From positions 1 to 64,000 of the forward strand of contig JAJDWX010000036.1 of assembly GCA_022825385.1 (NCBI GenBank): a DNA stretch of 64,000 bases. Direction: 5' to 3'. This document shows positions 32,604 through 42,071 of this stretch, piece after piece. Every line of letters starts with the position of its first letter. Position 1 is the first letter of the stretch. The DNA comes from Rhodothermales bacterium (GTDB taxonomy: Bacteria > Bacteroidota > Rhodothermia > Rhodothermales > VXPQ01). Position numbers and translations under genes: made by a program. The notes under the pieces are model-generated. The model was not told the origin of the DNA and made no database searches. It saw nothing but the letters and a program-made list of their open reading frames with translations.

Positions 32604-35600
32604 CGGCGGTTTGTTCTTCCGTCCTGAGGACGTAGAGATACGTTCCGCTGGCGAGGCCAGAGGCGTCGAACGCAGCGCGGTAGCGCGCCGCCGGGCGTAC
32701 GCCGTCCACGAGCGTCCGCACCTTCTGCCCCAGCACATCGTATACTGCAAGCGTTACGCGCTGCGTCCTGGCGAGCGCAAACTCGATGGTCGTAACCGGA
32801 TTGAAGGGGTTCGGATAGTTCTGCTCAAGCGCGAAGGCCGTCGGGATTTCTTCCTCGGCGGACGTCGCGTCGCTGAACCCCGGCGCGGGCGTTGCGACGG
32901 ACGCTTGCGACCCCTCGCCGTTCGCCGCCGCGCCGTCCACCGGTTCGAACTCCACCACCGCCACGCGGGTATCGTCCATGATCTTCACCTCGACGGACGC
33001 CCCCTGCGCGCCCCCCGCAAAGTCGGCGATCAGGGTTCCGAGGGCCACCGTGAACGTTTCGTCGTCCAGGTCCGCGTCCGCCACCGTCGCGATCACGCCC
33101 GTCCCGCTCGTTGCGTTCGCGGCAATGGCGATATCGGTCGGCGCGTCATAGTCCCCTTCTTCGGCGGCGCCTGCCGTCAGGACGAGCGGTATGGTTACCG
33201 CGTTCGAGGCCGCCTGCGAGAGCGTAACGGTAACGACCGCCTCCTCGCCTTCCGTCACAGGGTTCGGGGCGACGGACAGCGTAACCTCGGTCGGATCGCC
33301 GCCGCCTCCGCCGCCACCGCCGCCACCGCCGCCGCCGCCGCCCGCCTCGTCGTTGTCCGTAATGGTGAGCGTATGGCTTTTGACGGCGCCCAGCAGATAG
33401 TCTCCGCTGTCCGCCAGCGTGAGGACGATGGTCTCGTTCGGCTCCTCCTCGCTGTCGTCGGCGAGCGTTACCGGGATGCTGACGGAGGCGGCGTTGGCGC
33501 CCGCCACAACGGTCCCGAGGTTGGCGACGTCGTAGTCGACGCCCGCTGTCGCCGTGCCGCCTGTCGCGTAGCGCAGCGTGAGGGGGGCTTGCGGCGCCGG
33601 ATCGAGGTTCACCGCGACGTTCACGGAGCCTGCGCCCTCGCCCGCGGTGGACGCCGTCGAAGCGAAAGAGACTTGCGGCGCCGGTTCGTCGTCGTCCTCC
33701 ACGGTGGCTACGACGGTCGGACCGCTCGGCAGGCCCGCGTAGCCGCTTACGGCGTGCGAAATCGTTACGTTTTCGTTGTCCGCGTCCAGGTCGTCCTGCG
33801 GGGCGACGGTCACCGTCTGCTCCCGATCCCAGTTGCTGCTGTCGAAGGTCAAGGCCCCCGAAACGGCGACGGCCCCCGGATCGCTTGACCTCGGCGTAAC
33901 CGTTACCCGGCCGCCGGGGTCCGTGCGCAATACGAGCGTATAGGCGTCGCCCGGACCGCCCTCCTTGAGCGCGACATTGAGCGTACTGGCGTTCACGCCC
34001 GCCGGGACCGGTTCGTCGTCGTCTTCCACGGTGGCTGCGATGGTCGGCCCGCTCGCTACGCCCGCGTAGCCGCTTACGGCGTGCGAGATCGTTACGTTTT
34101 CGTTGTCCGCGTCCGCGTCGTCCTGCGGGGCGACGGTTACGGTTTGCTCCCGATCCCAGTTGTTGCTGTCGAAAGTCAAGGCCCCCGAAACCGTTACGGC
34201 TCCCGGATCGCTCGAGGTCGGCGTAACCGTTACCGTGCCGCCGGGGTCCGTGCGCAGGACCAGCGTATAGGCATCGTCCGGCCCCCCTTCCTTGAGCTCG
34301 ACGCTCAACTTGCCGGCGTCCACGCCCGGCGTCGTCGGAATTTCGTCGTCGTCCACGACAACAGCCACGGGGTCGGCGCTCGTTACGCCCGCCTCGATTA
34401 CGCCCTTGACGATGACCGTATAGCCGCTTACGGCGTGCGAAATCGTTACGTTTTCGTCCTCCGCGTCCGCGTCGTCCACTGGCCTTACGGTTACGGTCTG
34501 CGGCGTATCCCAGTCGCTGCCGCCAAAAGTCAGCGTCCCTGGCGCGACGGTTACGGCCCCCGGATCGCTTGATGTCGCCGTAACCGTTACCGTGCCGCCG
34601 GGATCCGTGTCCAGGACCACCTCGTAGGTTCCGGCGCTTCCGCCTTCGTCCAGCGAAAGCGAGAGCGGAGTAACCGTAACGCCGCGTTCGTCGTCGTCCG
34701 TAACGGCGACGGCGACGTCGGGCCCGCTCGTCTTGCCCGCGTAACCGCTTATGGCGTGCGTAATCGTTACGTTTTCGTTGTCCGCGTCTCCGTCGTTCAC
34801 TGCCGTTACGGTTACGGGCTGCGGCGTGCTCCAGGTGCGCCTATTGAAAGTCAACGTTCCCGGCTCGACGGCGACGGCCCCCGGATCGCTCGATGTCGGC
34901 GTAACCGTTACCGCGCCGCTCGGCTCCGTGTCCAGCACGAAGGTGTAGTTCCCTGGCGGCCCGCCTTCGTCCAGCGCAATCGATTGCGGAGTAACCGTAA
35001 CGTCCGCCTTGTCGTTATCCGTAATGGTCAAGGTATAAACTTTCGGGTCGGCTACGATATAGTCCTTGTGATCCTTGATCCTGACCATGATCGTTTCGTC
35101 CCCCTCGGTCACCTGATCGTCGATAATCGTTACGGAGATATCGACAATGGTATTGCCCGGGGAGATCGAAAACGGCCCGGTTTTGCCCGAGGGCGAGGGC
35201 GAGGGCGAGGGGAAGATATAGTCCTCGCCGAGAACGGCTGTGGATCCAGAGAAATCGAAGGCGTCTAAGTTCAGCGAGATATTTTGGGGAACAGGATTCA
35301 GGTTGACACTTATGTTGTGCGTAACTGACGCCTCGGTTGTGCTCGCCCCGGACGAGACAAAGCGGACGACCCCGTCGTCATTGTCCTTGAAAAGAATGTC
35401 GCCGCTGCCTGTCCTCGTGCCGACGGCGCCGCCCGCGAGCCCGGTCGCGGAAAGTTTCGGCGAACCGCGCTCGGACGACGCGGGGATCGAGACGGTTATG
35501 GTCTTGTCCAGCGCGTCGGGGTCTTTCGAGGCGATAAGGGCAACCTCTGCCTCCCGCGCAGTCGTTCCGTTTTTCGGGCCTGCGAACGTAACCATGTTCG

Positions 35601-37545
35601 AGGCAAGCGTGACGCCTGACCCGGAGATTTTGGACAAGGTAAAGTCCTTCACCGGCGCGCCGCCCGAAAACTGGAGCGGGATGGCCAGCGTCTCCCCGGG
35701 TCCGAGCACCCGGTTAAGCGTCAGGACGATCTTCGCCGGGTCGCTCGGGTCGCCCTCCGTTGCGGTCGCATCCGGCATCGAAAGCGTAACCCGGGTGGGG
35801 TCGTCGTCGATAATTGTAACCGACACCTTGTTGATGGACAGGCCATGGTAATCGGCGTCCGCCGACGAAGACGTATGCGTTATCGTCGCGGAGCGGCTGC
35901 CGCCGGGGTTGTCGGTGGCGTCGTCTATGGCGGCGACGGAGACCGTTTGCGGGGTATCCCAGGCGGCGGGAGCGAAGCGCAGCGTATGCGAGAGGGCCGG
36001 CGAGCCGTTGACGGTCAGGACGGCGCCAGGGCGAACCTGCAGAGCGACCGACACGTCGTGCGCAGGGCGGGAGCCAAGCGCGATGCTGTACGTGTCGCCC
36101 GCGCCGCCCTCCGTTACTTCGGTCGACCCGTTCGATTGCGTAACCGTTATGCCAACTTCGTCGTCGTCTTTGATGCTAATGAACATATCCGCCCGCTTCC
36201 CTTCGTAGTCTCCGCCCGCCGCCGTATGCGTCAGCGTAACCGCCTCGTCGCGGGTGTCGTCGTCGTGGCCAGCGGCTATGTCCACTTCCTGCCAGTCATT
36301 CCAGTTGGATCGGGTGAAGGTCAGCGTGTTCTGATCGCCGTCCGTACTGCCGTCGGTATCTACCGTAAGATCCGTGCCGGACGCGCCGCTCACCGTCACC
36401 GTAACGTCGGCGGTTGGCTGGCTCGCAAGCTTCGCCTGGTAAGAACCCTTGGTTCCTTCCATTATGGGCGACGTTGCATTATTAACCTGAAGCAAGATCT
36501 GTTGGCTGGCGTCCTTGATCTGGATGAACCATACAGGGCCATCCAGTGTGCGATAGGGGGTTTTAAACGAGTAGGCGTAAGGCGGCGTTGCCGGATCGAC
36601 TATGCAATCGTCGCACATATTCTTAACAGGTACGCCGCCTGCCGTCATTATTAACCTGAATTGAATGATTTCGGTCGGCTCCCCTTTGGTATCGGCCAGG
36701 GCCTCGATCGCAATGGTCTTTGTTACGTCCCCGGCGTCGATGTACACATGGCCATGGGTCGGCTCCGTCATGCCGGAAAAAGCCAGTTCTTCCCGATCAG
36801 CTGGTTGCGTACCGGGTGGGCACTTGAATGTTGGTTGGCCGGCGATAAACCCGATGCCGCACTCTTTCCGCATTATATCGATATAAAAACCTACCCGCTT
36901 GCTCAGCGCCTTGCTCAGGGTCAGTGTTATCTCTCCCGTCTCGCCTTCCGCGATGGGATTCGTAATATCCACCTTAAGTTTTGGAATTTTATCGTCGTCC
37001 TTGGTGAAAATGGGCATAGAAGACACTCTATCGTAGCCGCCGCCCTTCGCCGTGTACGTTATGCTCCCGCTTTCGTCGTCGCTGTTGTCGTCTTGCGGGG
37101 CCGTTACCCTGATGGTTTTCCCCTTCTTATAGTTGGAGGTCGTAAAGGTCAGCGTGTTTTGGTTGCCGTCTGTCTTGAAGTCGGTATCTATTACGACGGG
37201 CGCATTTGTCGTGATCGTTACGGTAACGTCGCCGGTGGGTTGCTTCGAAAGACGCACCGTCCAGGAAGCGCTTTTCCCTTCTTTTATCGTACTCTCGGGA
37301 TTCCCAATCACGATGTCTCCATTTCCGCCTTCTCTACGGGATTCCGGGGCTTCGGTCCTGCTCGTCGGCGCGTCGTCCAGCGCGCTGCGCGCCGCATCCG
37401 GCGCAGGCGGCGAAACCTGCCCGTACGCAGGCGCGGCGAGGGCGGCGCACAGCGCGAACGCGAGCGCGGCGAAAATCCGAAGTCCCGGTTTCGTTAACAA
37501 CATCGAAGGGGGCGAGGGGGGGGGGGTATTCCGCATACTCGTCAA
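32578..37545 (-). CDS. giant Calx-beta repeat adhesin with T9SS sorting domain
   Basis: 1655 residues from ATG 37545, or 1641 from ATG 37503, which directly opens the signal peptide (LRIFAALAFALCAALAAPAYG). The body is a string of Calx-beta-like modules of about 100 residues with the recurring words PGGTVTVTPTSSDPGAV, QTVTV and ENVTISHAVSGY, ten or so copies with very similar DNA. A run of 15 glycines (coded at 33298-33342) and an SPSPSPS linker (about 35195-35215) separate modules. It ends in a sorting domain (FALEQNYPNPFNPVTTIEF). It is a probable Ca2+-dependent surface adhesin exported by T9SS. An 11-G run lies between the two start codons. Confidence 0.85.
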   Translation of the reverse strand: MTSMRNTPPPSPPSMLLTKPGLRIFAALAFALCAALAAPAYGQVSPPAPDAARSALDDAPTSRTEAPESRREGGNGDIVIGNPESTIKEGKSASWTVRLSKQPTGDVTVTITTNAPVVIDTDFKTDGNQNTLTFTTSNYKKGKTIRVTAPQDDNSDDESGSITYTAKGGGYDRVSSMPIFTKDDDKIPKLKVDITNPIAEGETGEITLTLSKALSKRVGFYIDIMRKECGIGFIAGQPTFKCPPGTQPADREELAFSGMTEPTHGHVYIDAGDVTKTIAIEALADTKGEPTEIIQFRLIMTAGGVPVKNMCDDCIVDPATPPYAYSFKTPYRTLDGPVWFIQIKDASQQILLQVNNATSPIMEGTKGSYQAKLASQPTADVTVTVSGASGTDLTVDTDGSTDGDQNTLTFTRSNWNDWQEVDIAAGHDDDTRDEAVTLTHTAAGGDYEGKRADMFISIKDDDEVGITVTQSNGSTEVTEGGAGDTYSIALGSRPAHDVSVALQVRPGAVLTVNGSPALSHTLRFAPAAWDTPQTVSVAAIDDATDNPGGSRSATITHTSSSADADYHGLSINKVSVTIIDDDPTRVTLSMPDATATEGDPSDPAKIVLTLNRVLGPGETLAIPLQFSGGAPVKDFTLSKISGSGVTLASNMVTFAGPKNGTTAREAEVALIASKDPDALDKTITVSIPASSERGSPKLSATGLAGGAVGTRTGSGDILFKDNDDGVVRFVSSGASTTEASVTHNISVNLNPVPQNISLNLDAFDFSGSTAVLGEDYIFPSPSPSPSGKTGPFSISPGNTIVDISVTIIDDQVTEGDETIMVRIKDHKDYIVADPKVYTLTITDNDKADVTVTPQSIALDEGGPPGNYTFVLDTEPSGAVTVTPTSSDPGAVAVEPGTLTFNRRTWSTPQPVTVTAVNDGDADNENVTITHAISGYAGKTSGPDVAVAVTDDDERGVTVTPLSLSLDEGGSAGTYEVVLDTDPGGTVTVTATSSDPGAVTVAPGTLTFGGSDWDTPQTVTVRPVDDADAEDENVTISHAVSGYTVIVKGVIEAGVTSADPVAVVVDDDEIPTTPGVDAGKLSVELKEGGPDDAYTLVLRTDPGGTVTVTPTSSDPGAVTVSGALTFDSNNWDREQTVTVAPQDDADADNENVTISHAVSGYAGVASGPTIAATVEDDDEPVPAGVNASTLNVALKEGGPGDAYTLVLRTDPGGRVTVTPRSSDPGAVAVSGALTFDSSNWDREQTVTVAPQDDLDADNENVTISHAVSGYAGLPSGPTVVATVEDDDEPAPQVSFASTASTAGEGAGSVNVAVNLDPAPQAPLTLRYATGGTATAGVDYDVANLGTVVAGANAASVSIPVTLADDSEEEPNETIVLTLADSGDYLLGAVKSHTLTITDNDEAGGGGGGGGGGGGGGGDPTEVTLSVAPNPVTEGEEAVVTVTLSQAASNAVTIPLVLTAGAAEEGDYDAPTDIAIAANATSGTGVIATVADADLDDETFTVALGTLIADFAGGAQGASVEVKIMDDTRVAVVEFEPVDGAAANGEGSQASVATPAPGFSDATSAEEEIPTAFALEQNYPNPFNPVTTIEFALARTQRVTLAVYDVLGQKVRTLVDGVRPAARYRAAFDASGLASGTYLYVLRTEEQTAVRKMALMK
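37516..37526. repeat. 11-G homopolymer at the 5' end of the adhesin gene
   Basis: Eleven consecutive G on the plus strand (C on the coding strand) between possible start codons 37545 and 37503. Length changes here would switch the upstream start in or out of frame. Confidence 0.9.
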
Positions 37546-37590
37546 AGGGCGTGAAAAGAATATTTCGCGCGAAAAGCGAAAAGAAGGAAA

Positions 37591-39402
37591 CTACCGCACC
37601 ACGATCTCCACAGGCATTCTGGCCTGCGCCGACCCGGCGTCCCGGGCCTGCGCCGCGAAGGCGCGGACCTGATCCATCCATTGCCGCTCGGCAGGGGATC
37701 GGGTCCAGTGCGTCCAGGCGGCCTGGCCCTTCGTCGTCAGCAGGTCGCTAAAGGCTTCGAAAGGCGTTTTCGGGCGCGGCAGGATGCGCAGTCGCCAGGG
37801 TCCCTCTCCCAAGCCGGCCTTGTCGGCGGCCAGCGCGATCGCGTCTTGCAACGTTCCGAGCGAATCCACCAGTCCGACGGTTAGCGCGTCCTCCCCCGAC
37901 CAGACGCGGCCCTGGGCAATGCTTCGCACCGCCGCTTCGTCCAGCCCGCGGCGCGTGGCCACAAGACCAATGAACGCATCGTACATCTCGTCTACCCAGC
38001 CCTGCAGCATCTGCCGTTCGTAGGCGCCCAGCGGACGAACCCCGGACAGCATGTCTGCATAGGGGCTGGTTTGCACCCCGTCCGTCGTAATGCCCAGTTT
38101 GTTTTCGAACGCTTGCCCGACATCGAAAAACATGGCGAACACGCCGATGGAGCCCGTCACGCTAATCGGATCGGCCAGAATGGTTTCGCCCGCCGTCGCA
38201 ATCCAGTAGCCTCCCGAAGCCGCCACGTTGCCCATGGAAACGATCACGGGCTTTTCTTCCGCGGTCTGGCGGATGGCTTCCCACATGGCGCCGGAGGCCG
38301 CCGCCGATCCGCCCGGAGAATTGATGCGCAGGACCACGGCTTTCACCTGGTCGCTTTCCCGCGCTTCTTCCATATCCCGCGCCAGGCTTTCCGTTCCAAG
38401 GACGGCGCCGCTGAAGAAATTCCCCGGGACGCTTTGCCCGTTGAGAATCGTGCCCTCGGCGTACACCACGGCGATTTCTCCCTCCATGTTCGTCGAGCGC
38501 CCCGCCTCGGAGTTCGGCGTAAAGCCATAGGATTCCAGCGACATCGTTTGCAGTTCCGCCTCCGGCGCATGGCCAAGGCGCCGCTTGATGCGCTTCAAGA
38601 CGCCATCCCGGTACAGCAGCTCGTCGATCAGCCCGGCTTCAAGGGCTTCTTTCGCCGAGAAAATGGCCTTCCGGTTCACCAGTTCGTTCAGCGCCTCGAA
38701 GGTCGTTCCCCGGCTTTCGGCCACCGCGTTCAGGAACGTCTCGTTGTACGAATCCAGCAGGGCGGCGAGTTGCTCTTCGTTTTCCGGAGACAGGTTCCGG
38801 CGCAGGTACGGCTCCACGGCGGACTTGAACGAACCGGCCCGAATGATTTGCGGCTCCACGTCGAGTTTTTCGATCAGCCCGGCGTAGAAGAAGGTTTTCA
38901 TCGAAAATCCATTGAATTCGAACATGGCCTCCGGGGCGGCGAAGACGCTATCGGCAACCGACGCCAGATAGTAGGTCGATTCCATCATCATATAATCGTC
39001 GCTCGAAGCGAACACGGGCTTGCCGCTGTCCCGAAACCGCAGCAGCGCCTTGCGGACTTCGTGGGAACTGGCGCTCAATCCCGAAAATCCCCGGACCCGA
39101 ATCCACAGGGCGTCGATGCGCTCGTCTGTCGCCGCCTTGTCCAGCGCGTCCGTAAGGCCCATCAGGCTGTAGTTCGAGCGCGTACCGGCCAACTGATCGA
39201 AGGCGTCCACCGAGGGCGTCTCGGGAATGGGCCTGGCGAGGTCGAACGTGAGCACCGTGCCGCTGCCCACGCTCGGCGCGGCGTTGCCGGACATGGAGAT
39301 CGCCGACACGACGAACGCCAGAAACAGGCCGACGAGAAAGAGGAGGCCGAAAGCGACCAGCGTACCCAGCGCGGCGGCGGCCATGTTGGAAAGAAAGCGC
39401 AT
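37591..39402 (-). CDS. sppA: signal peptide peptidase SppA, 67-kDa type
   Basis: 603 residues with an N-terminal membrane anchor (LGTLVAFGLLFLVGLFLAFVV). It has both S49 domains of the long form. The catalytic Lys193 (AGSFKSAVEPYLR) and Ser396 (NVAASGGYWIATAG) occupy the places of Lys209 and Ser409 in the E. coli enzyme, and NSPGGSAAASGAMW precedes. It degrades cleaved signal peptides in the inner membrane. The adhesin gene follows 45 bases downstream on the same strand, so some co-transcription is possible. Confidence 0.93.
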   Translation of the reverse strand: MRFLSNMAAAALGTLVAFGLLFLVGLFLAFVVSAISMSGNAAPSVGSGTVLTFDLARPIPETPSVDAFDQLAGTRSNYSLMGLTDALDKAATDERIDALWIRVRGFSGLSASSHEVRKALLRFRDSGKPVFASSDDYMMMESTYYLASVADSVFAAPEAMFEFNGFSMKTFFYAGLIEKLDVEPQIIRAGSFKSAVEPYLRRNLSPENEEQLAALLDSYNETFLNAVAESRGTTFEALNELVNRKAIFSAKEALEAGLIDELLYRDGVLKRIKRRLGHAPEAELQTMSLESYGFTPNSEAGRSTNMEGEIAVVYAEGTILNGQSVPGNFFSGAVLGTESLARDMEEARESDQVKAVVLRINSPGGSAAASGAMWEAIRQTAEEKPVIVSMGNVAASGGYWIATAGETILADPISVTGSIGVFAMFFDVGQAFENKLGITTDGVQTSPYADMLSGVRPLGAYERQMLQGWVDEMYDAFIGLVATRRGLDEAAVRSIAQGRVWSGEDALTVGLVDSLGTLQDAIALAADKAGLGEGPWRLRILPRPKTPFEAFSDLLTTKGQAAWTHWTRSPAERQWMDQVRAFAAQARDAGSAQARMPVEIVVR

Positions 39403-39503
39403 AACGAAGCGAAAAACGGACCGTGCGATGAAAAACGGGCAAAATATCCTGAAAAATACGAAATTTCAGGCTTTACATTTCACAAGAATGCGCGCTGCGC
39501 CAA

Positions 39504-39980
39504 ATGGACGCCGTTTTTCGATACCATATCCCGGAACTCCATCCGCTTGCCGTCCACTTCCCGATTGCGCTTTTGCTGGCGGCGGCGCTGGCGGCGCTGA
39601 TCTGGATGGTATGGGGGGCGCCCTTCTGGCGCCGCGTTACGTGCTTGCTTGCGACAGCGGGCGCGGCGGGCGCCCTGTTCGCCTGGTTTACGGGAGACGC
39701 CATGGCGGAGCAGGCGGCGGGCGTTCCCATCGTGGACGAACTGGTGGATTTGCACGAGCGCATGGCCCTGTACGCGCTGATTGCAGCCCTTTTGGCTTCC
39801 GCGACGCTGGGCCTGCTAACCTGGGCGGCGAGCGCGTCCCGTCGCGGTCGCTTTGCGGACAGCGCCCCGGATCGTCTTCCGTACCGCCTTGCCGCCGGTT
39901 TGCTGGCGCTCCTTGCGGCGGCCCTTACGGCCTGGGCCGGTCATATTGGCGCCACCATGACGTGGGGCGTTTCCGGGTAA
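39504..39980 (+). CDS. DUF2231-type small membrane protein
   Basis: 158 residues with four predicted membrane helices. The N-terminus (PELHPLAVHFPIALLLAAALA) with the paired His and the later VDLHERMALYALIAALLASA are typical of the DUF2231 family, which may carry redox or haem-related functions that are not established. It is transcribed away from sppA. The distance to grpE is about 135 bases. Confidence 0.75.
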   Translation: MDAVFRYHIPELHPLAVHFPIALLLAAALAALIWMVWGAPFWRRVTCLLATAGAAGALFAWFTGDAMAEQAAGVPIVDELVDLHERMALYALIAALLASATLGLLTWAASASRRGRFADSAPDRLPYRLAAGLLALLAAALTAWAGHIGATMTWGVSG

Positions 39981-40115
39981 CGGGATCGCGGCGCGCGGGA
40001 TCGTATCGAATGGGGTTTTGATCCGCGTATCCTGAACATCTTTGCGCGCTGGGCGTTTTTATCCACTTTGCGCGAAAACACAGCACGCCACCGAGCCCAT
40101 CGGCTCCCATACGCC

Positions 40116-40727
40116 TTGAACGAGCACGATACGCATCGCGACGCCCCTCTTGCGGCGGAACCGTCGGAAGACGGCGTAGCGTCGTCCGAAGCGGACCGCC
40201 CCGACGAGCCGGAGGCCGCGCCTGAAACGGCGCCGCCGGAAGCAACCCTTGCCGCCGAACTCGAAGCGGTGCGCGGAAAACTTCAGGCGGCGGAGGATCG
40301 CCTTTTGCGCAAGGAGGCCGAATTCAGGAATTACCGCCGCCGGACCGAGGAAGAAAAAGCGGCCCTCGCCAGCCTGGGCAAACGCCTTGTGATACAGCGG
40401 TTTCTGGATGTCCTGGACGATTTCGGGCGTTCCCTTGCCGCTGCCGAACAAGTAGAGGCGCAGCAGACGGAGCAGCCTGGCCCGGTATACTACGCGCTCA
40501 AGGAAGGATTCGAACTGGTCCACCGGAAAATCATGGACGAACTGGCGAAAGAAGCCGTCGAACCCATCGAGGCGGTGGGGCAGCCGTTCGACGAGCAGCT
40601 GCACGAGGCGGTCATGCAGCAGGAAGCGGAAGGGACGGCGCCCGGCGTCGTGGTGGCCGAGGCGCAGAAGGGGTATCGCATGGGCGACTACATCCTGCGG
40701 CACAGCAAGGTGATCGTGTCCGCCTGA
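40116..40727 (+). CDS. grpE: nucleotide exchange factor GrpE
   Basis: About 203 residues from TTG 40116; a TTG at 40068 would add 16 residues of atypical sequence, and there is no ATG. An acidic N-terminal tail leads into the long coiled coil (LEAVRGKLQAAEDRLLRKEAEFRNYRRR is its centre) and the C-terminal beta domain with PVYYALKEGFELVHRKIMDE, GQPFDEQLHEAVMQQE and GYRMGDYILRHSKVIVS. GrpE releases ADP from DnaK. It lies upstream of dnaJ with a 180-base gap, but dnaK is not in the window. Confidence 0.92.
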   Translation: MNEHDTHRDAPLAAEPSEDGVASSEADRPDEPEAAPETAPPEATLAAELEAVRGKLQAAEDRLLRKEAEFRNYRRRTEEEKAALASLGKRLVIQRFLDVLDDFGRSLAAAEQVEAQQTEQPGPVYYALKEGFELVHRKIMDELAKEAVEPIEAVGQPFDEQLHEAVMQQEAEGTAPGVVVAEAQKGYRMGDYILRHSKVIVSA

Positions 40728-40867
40728 ACTTCCGGCGGGTTGTCGGGGCCGGTATCGTTATTTTGCGCCTGTTGGCGCGCTATGCCTGCCATGTTGGCGT
40801 ATTACTGCGCGTATTGCTACGCCTGAAGGGATGCGGCAGGATTTTTGCGGGTCCCTTGCGGGCTTAC

Positions 40868-40878
40868 TCAGCGTATCC
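40868..40878 (+). promoter_or_regulatory. TCAGCGTATCC motif upstream of dnaJ
   Basis: Exact 11-mer 29 bases before the dnaJ start. It is followed by a tandem decamer GATTCTGATT GATTCTGATC at 40881-40900. No CIRCE-like inverted repeat is seen. Confidence 0.4.
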
Positions 40879-40907
40879 CAGATTCTGATTGATTCTGATC
40901 TTTTCTC

Positions 40908-42071
40908 ATGGCCACCGATTATTACGACATACTCGGCGTTGACCGCAACGCGGATGCGGATACCCTGAAGCGCGCCTTTCGGGATCAGGCGCTGAAGTAC
41001 CATCCCGACCGCAACCCCGACAATCCCCAGGCCGAGCAGAAGTTCAAGGAAGCGGCCCAGGCCTACGAAGTCTTGTCCGACCCGAAAAAACGCGGACAAT
41101 ACGACCGCTTCGGACATGCCGGCGTACAGGGCAATGGCGGGGCGGGGCCCGCCGGTTTCCATGACGTCAACGATATATTCAGCGCGTTCAGCGACATTTT
41201 CGGCGGGTCGGGGACGATTTTCGACGAAATGTTCGCCGGGCAGCGGCGCGAGCGACGGCGGCGCGGCGGGGGCGCAGGCAGCGATCTGCGCATAACGCTT
41301 CCGCTCACGCTCGAAGAAATCAGCGAGGGCGTCGAGAAAAAAATCAAGGTGCGCAAGTTTCTGGCTTGCGAGCCGTGCGGCGGGACGGGCGCCGAGGGGC
41401 GCGAAGCGGGGTACGCCGCATGTTCCGCATGCAACGGCGCGGGAGAAATCCGACAGGTTTCGCGCTCCGTTTTCGGACAATTCATCAATGTGCAGCCCTG
41501 TCATGTTTGCCGGGGCGAAGGCCGGGTGGTGCGTACGCCCTGCCCCGCGTGCGGCGGCGAAGGGCGCGCGAAAGGGGAGGAGACTATTCCCGTCAACGTG
41601 CCGCAAGGCGTGCACGAGGGCAATTATCTGACGATGCGCGGCGCGGGCAATGCAGGCGTTCGGGGCGGACCGGCGGGCGGTTTGCGCATCGAGATCAGGG
41701 AAAAGCCCCACGAGCATTTCGAGCGCGACGGCCTGGACATTTTCCACGACCTGTATATTTCGTTTCCCCAGGCGGCGCTTGGGGCCGCCGTAGAGGTTCC
41801 CACCCTGACGGGCCGGGCGCGCCTTCAGGTCGAGCCCGGCACCCAGTCCGGCAAGGTTTTGCGCATGCGCGGCAAGGGACTGCCCGAATTGCAGGGCGCG
41901 CGGCGCGGCGACGAGATGGTGCGGGTGCATGTATGGACGCCCGAACGCCTCACCGACGAGGAGCGGACCTTGCTGTCCGGGATGCGCGACTCCCCGTCGT
42001 TTCGTCCGCAGCCGGACCGGTCGGATCGGCACAAATCCTTCTTTAGCAAGGTCAAGGATGCGTTTACGTAA
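40908..42071 (+). CDS. dnaJ: chaperone DnaJ
   Basis: 387 residues with full type I architecture. J domain residues 1-70 with the HPD tripeptide ([11 protein letters not shown]), Gly/Phe-rich linker, a zinc domain with four CxxCxGxG motifs ([32 protein letters not shown]) and the C-terminal substrate-binding domains ([19 protein letters not shown]). It delivers unfolded proteins to DnaK and stimulates its ATPase. It ends in a one-base overlap (TAATG) with the flavin reductase gene. Confidence 0.96.
   Translation: MATDYYDILGVDRNADADTLKRAFRDQALKYHPDRNPDNPQAEQKFKEAAQAYEVLSDPKKRGQYDRFGHAGVQGNGGAGPAGFHDVNDIFSAFSDIFGGSGTIFDEMFAGQRRERRRRGGGAGSDLRITLPLTLEEISEGVEKKIKVRKFLACEPCGGTGAEGREAGYAACSACNGAGEIRQVSRSVFGQFINVQPCHVCRGEGRVVRTPCPACGGEGRAKGEETIPVNVPQGVHEGNYLTMRGAGNAGVRGGPAGGLRIEIREKPHEHFERDGLDIFHDLYISFPQAALGAAVEVPTLTGRARLQVEPGTQSGKVLRMRGKGLPELQGARRGDEMVRVHVWTPERLTDEERTLLSGMRDSPSFRPQPDRSDRHKSFFSKVKDAFT

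Noticed and set aside
33298-33342. GCC-rich triplet run considered as a repeat array or CRISPR-like feature
   Set aside because: It is simply the coding sequence of a 15-glycine linker in the adhesin.
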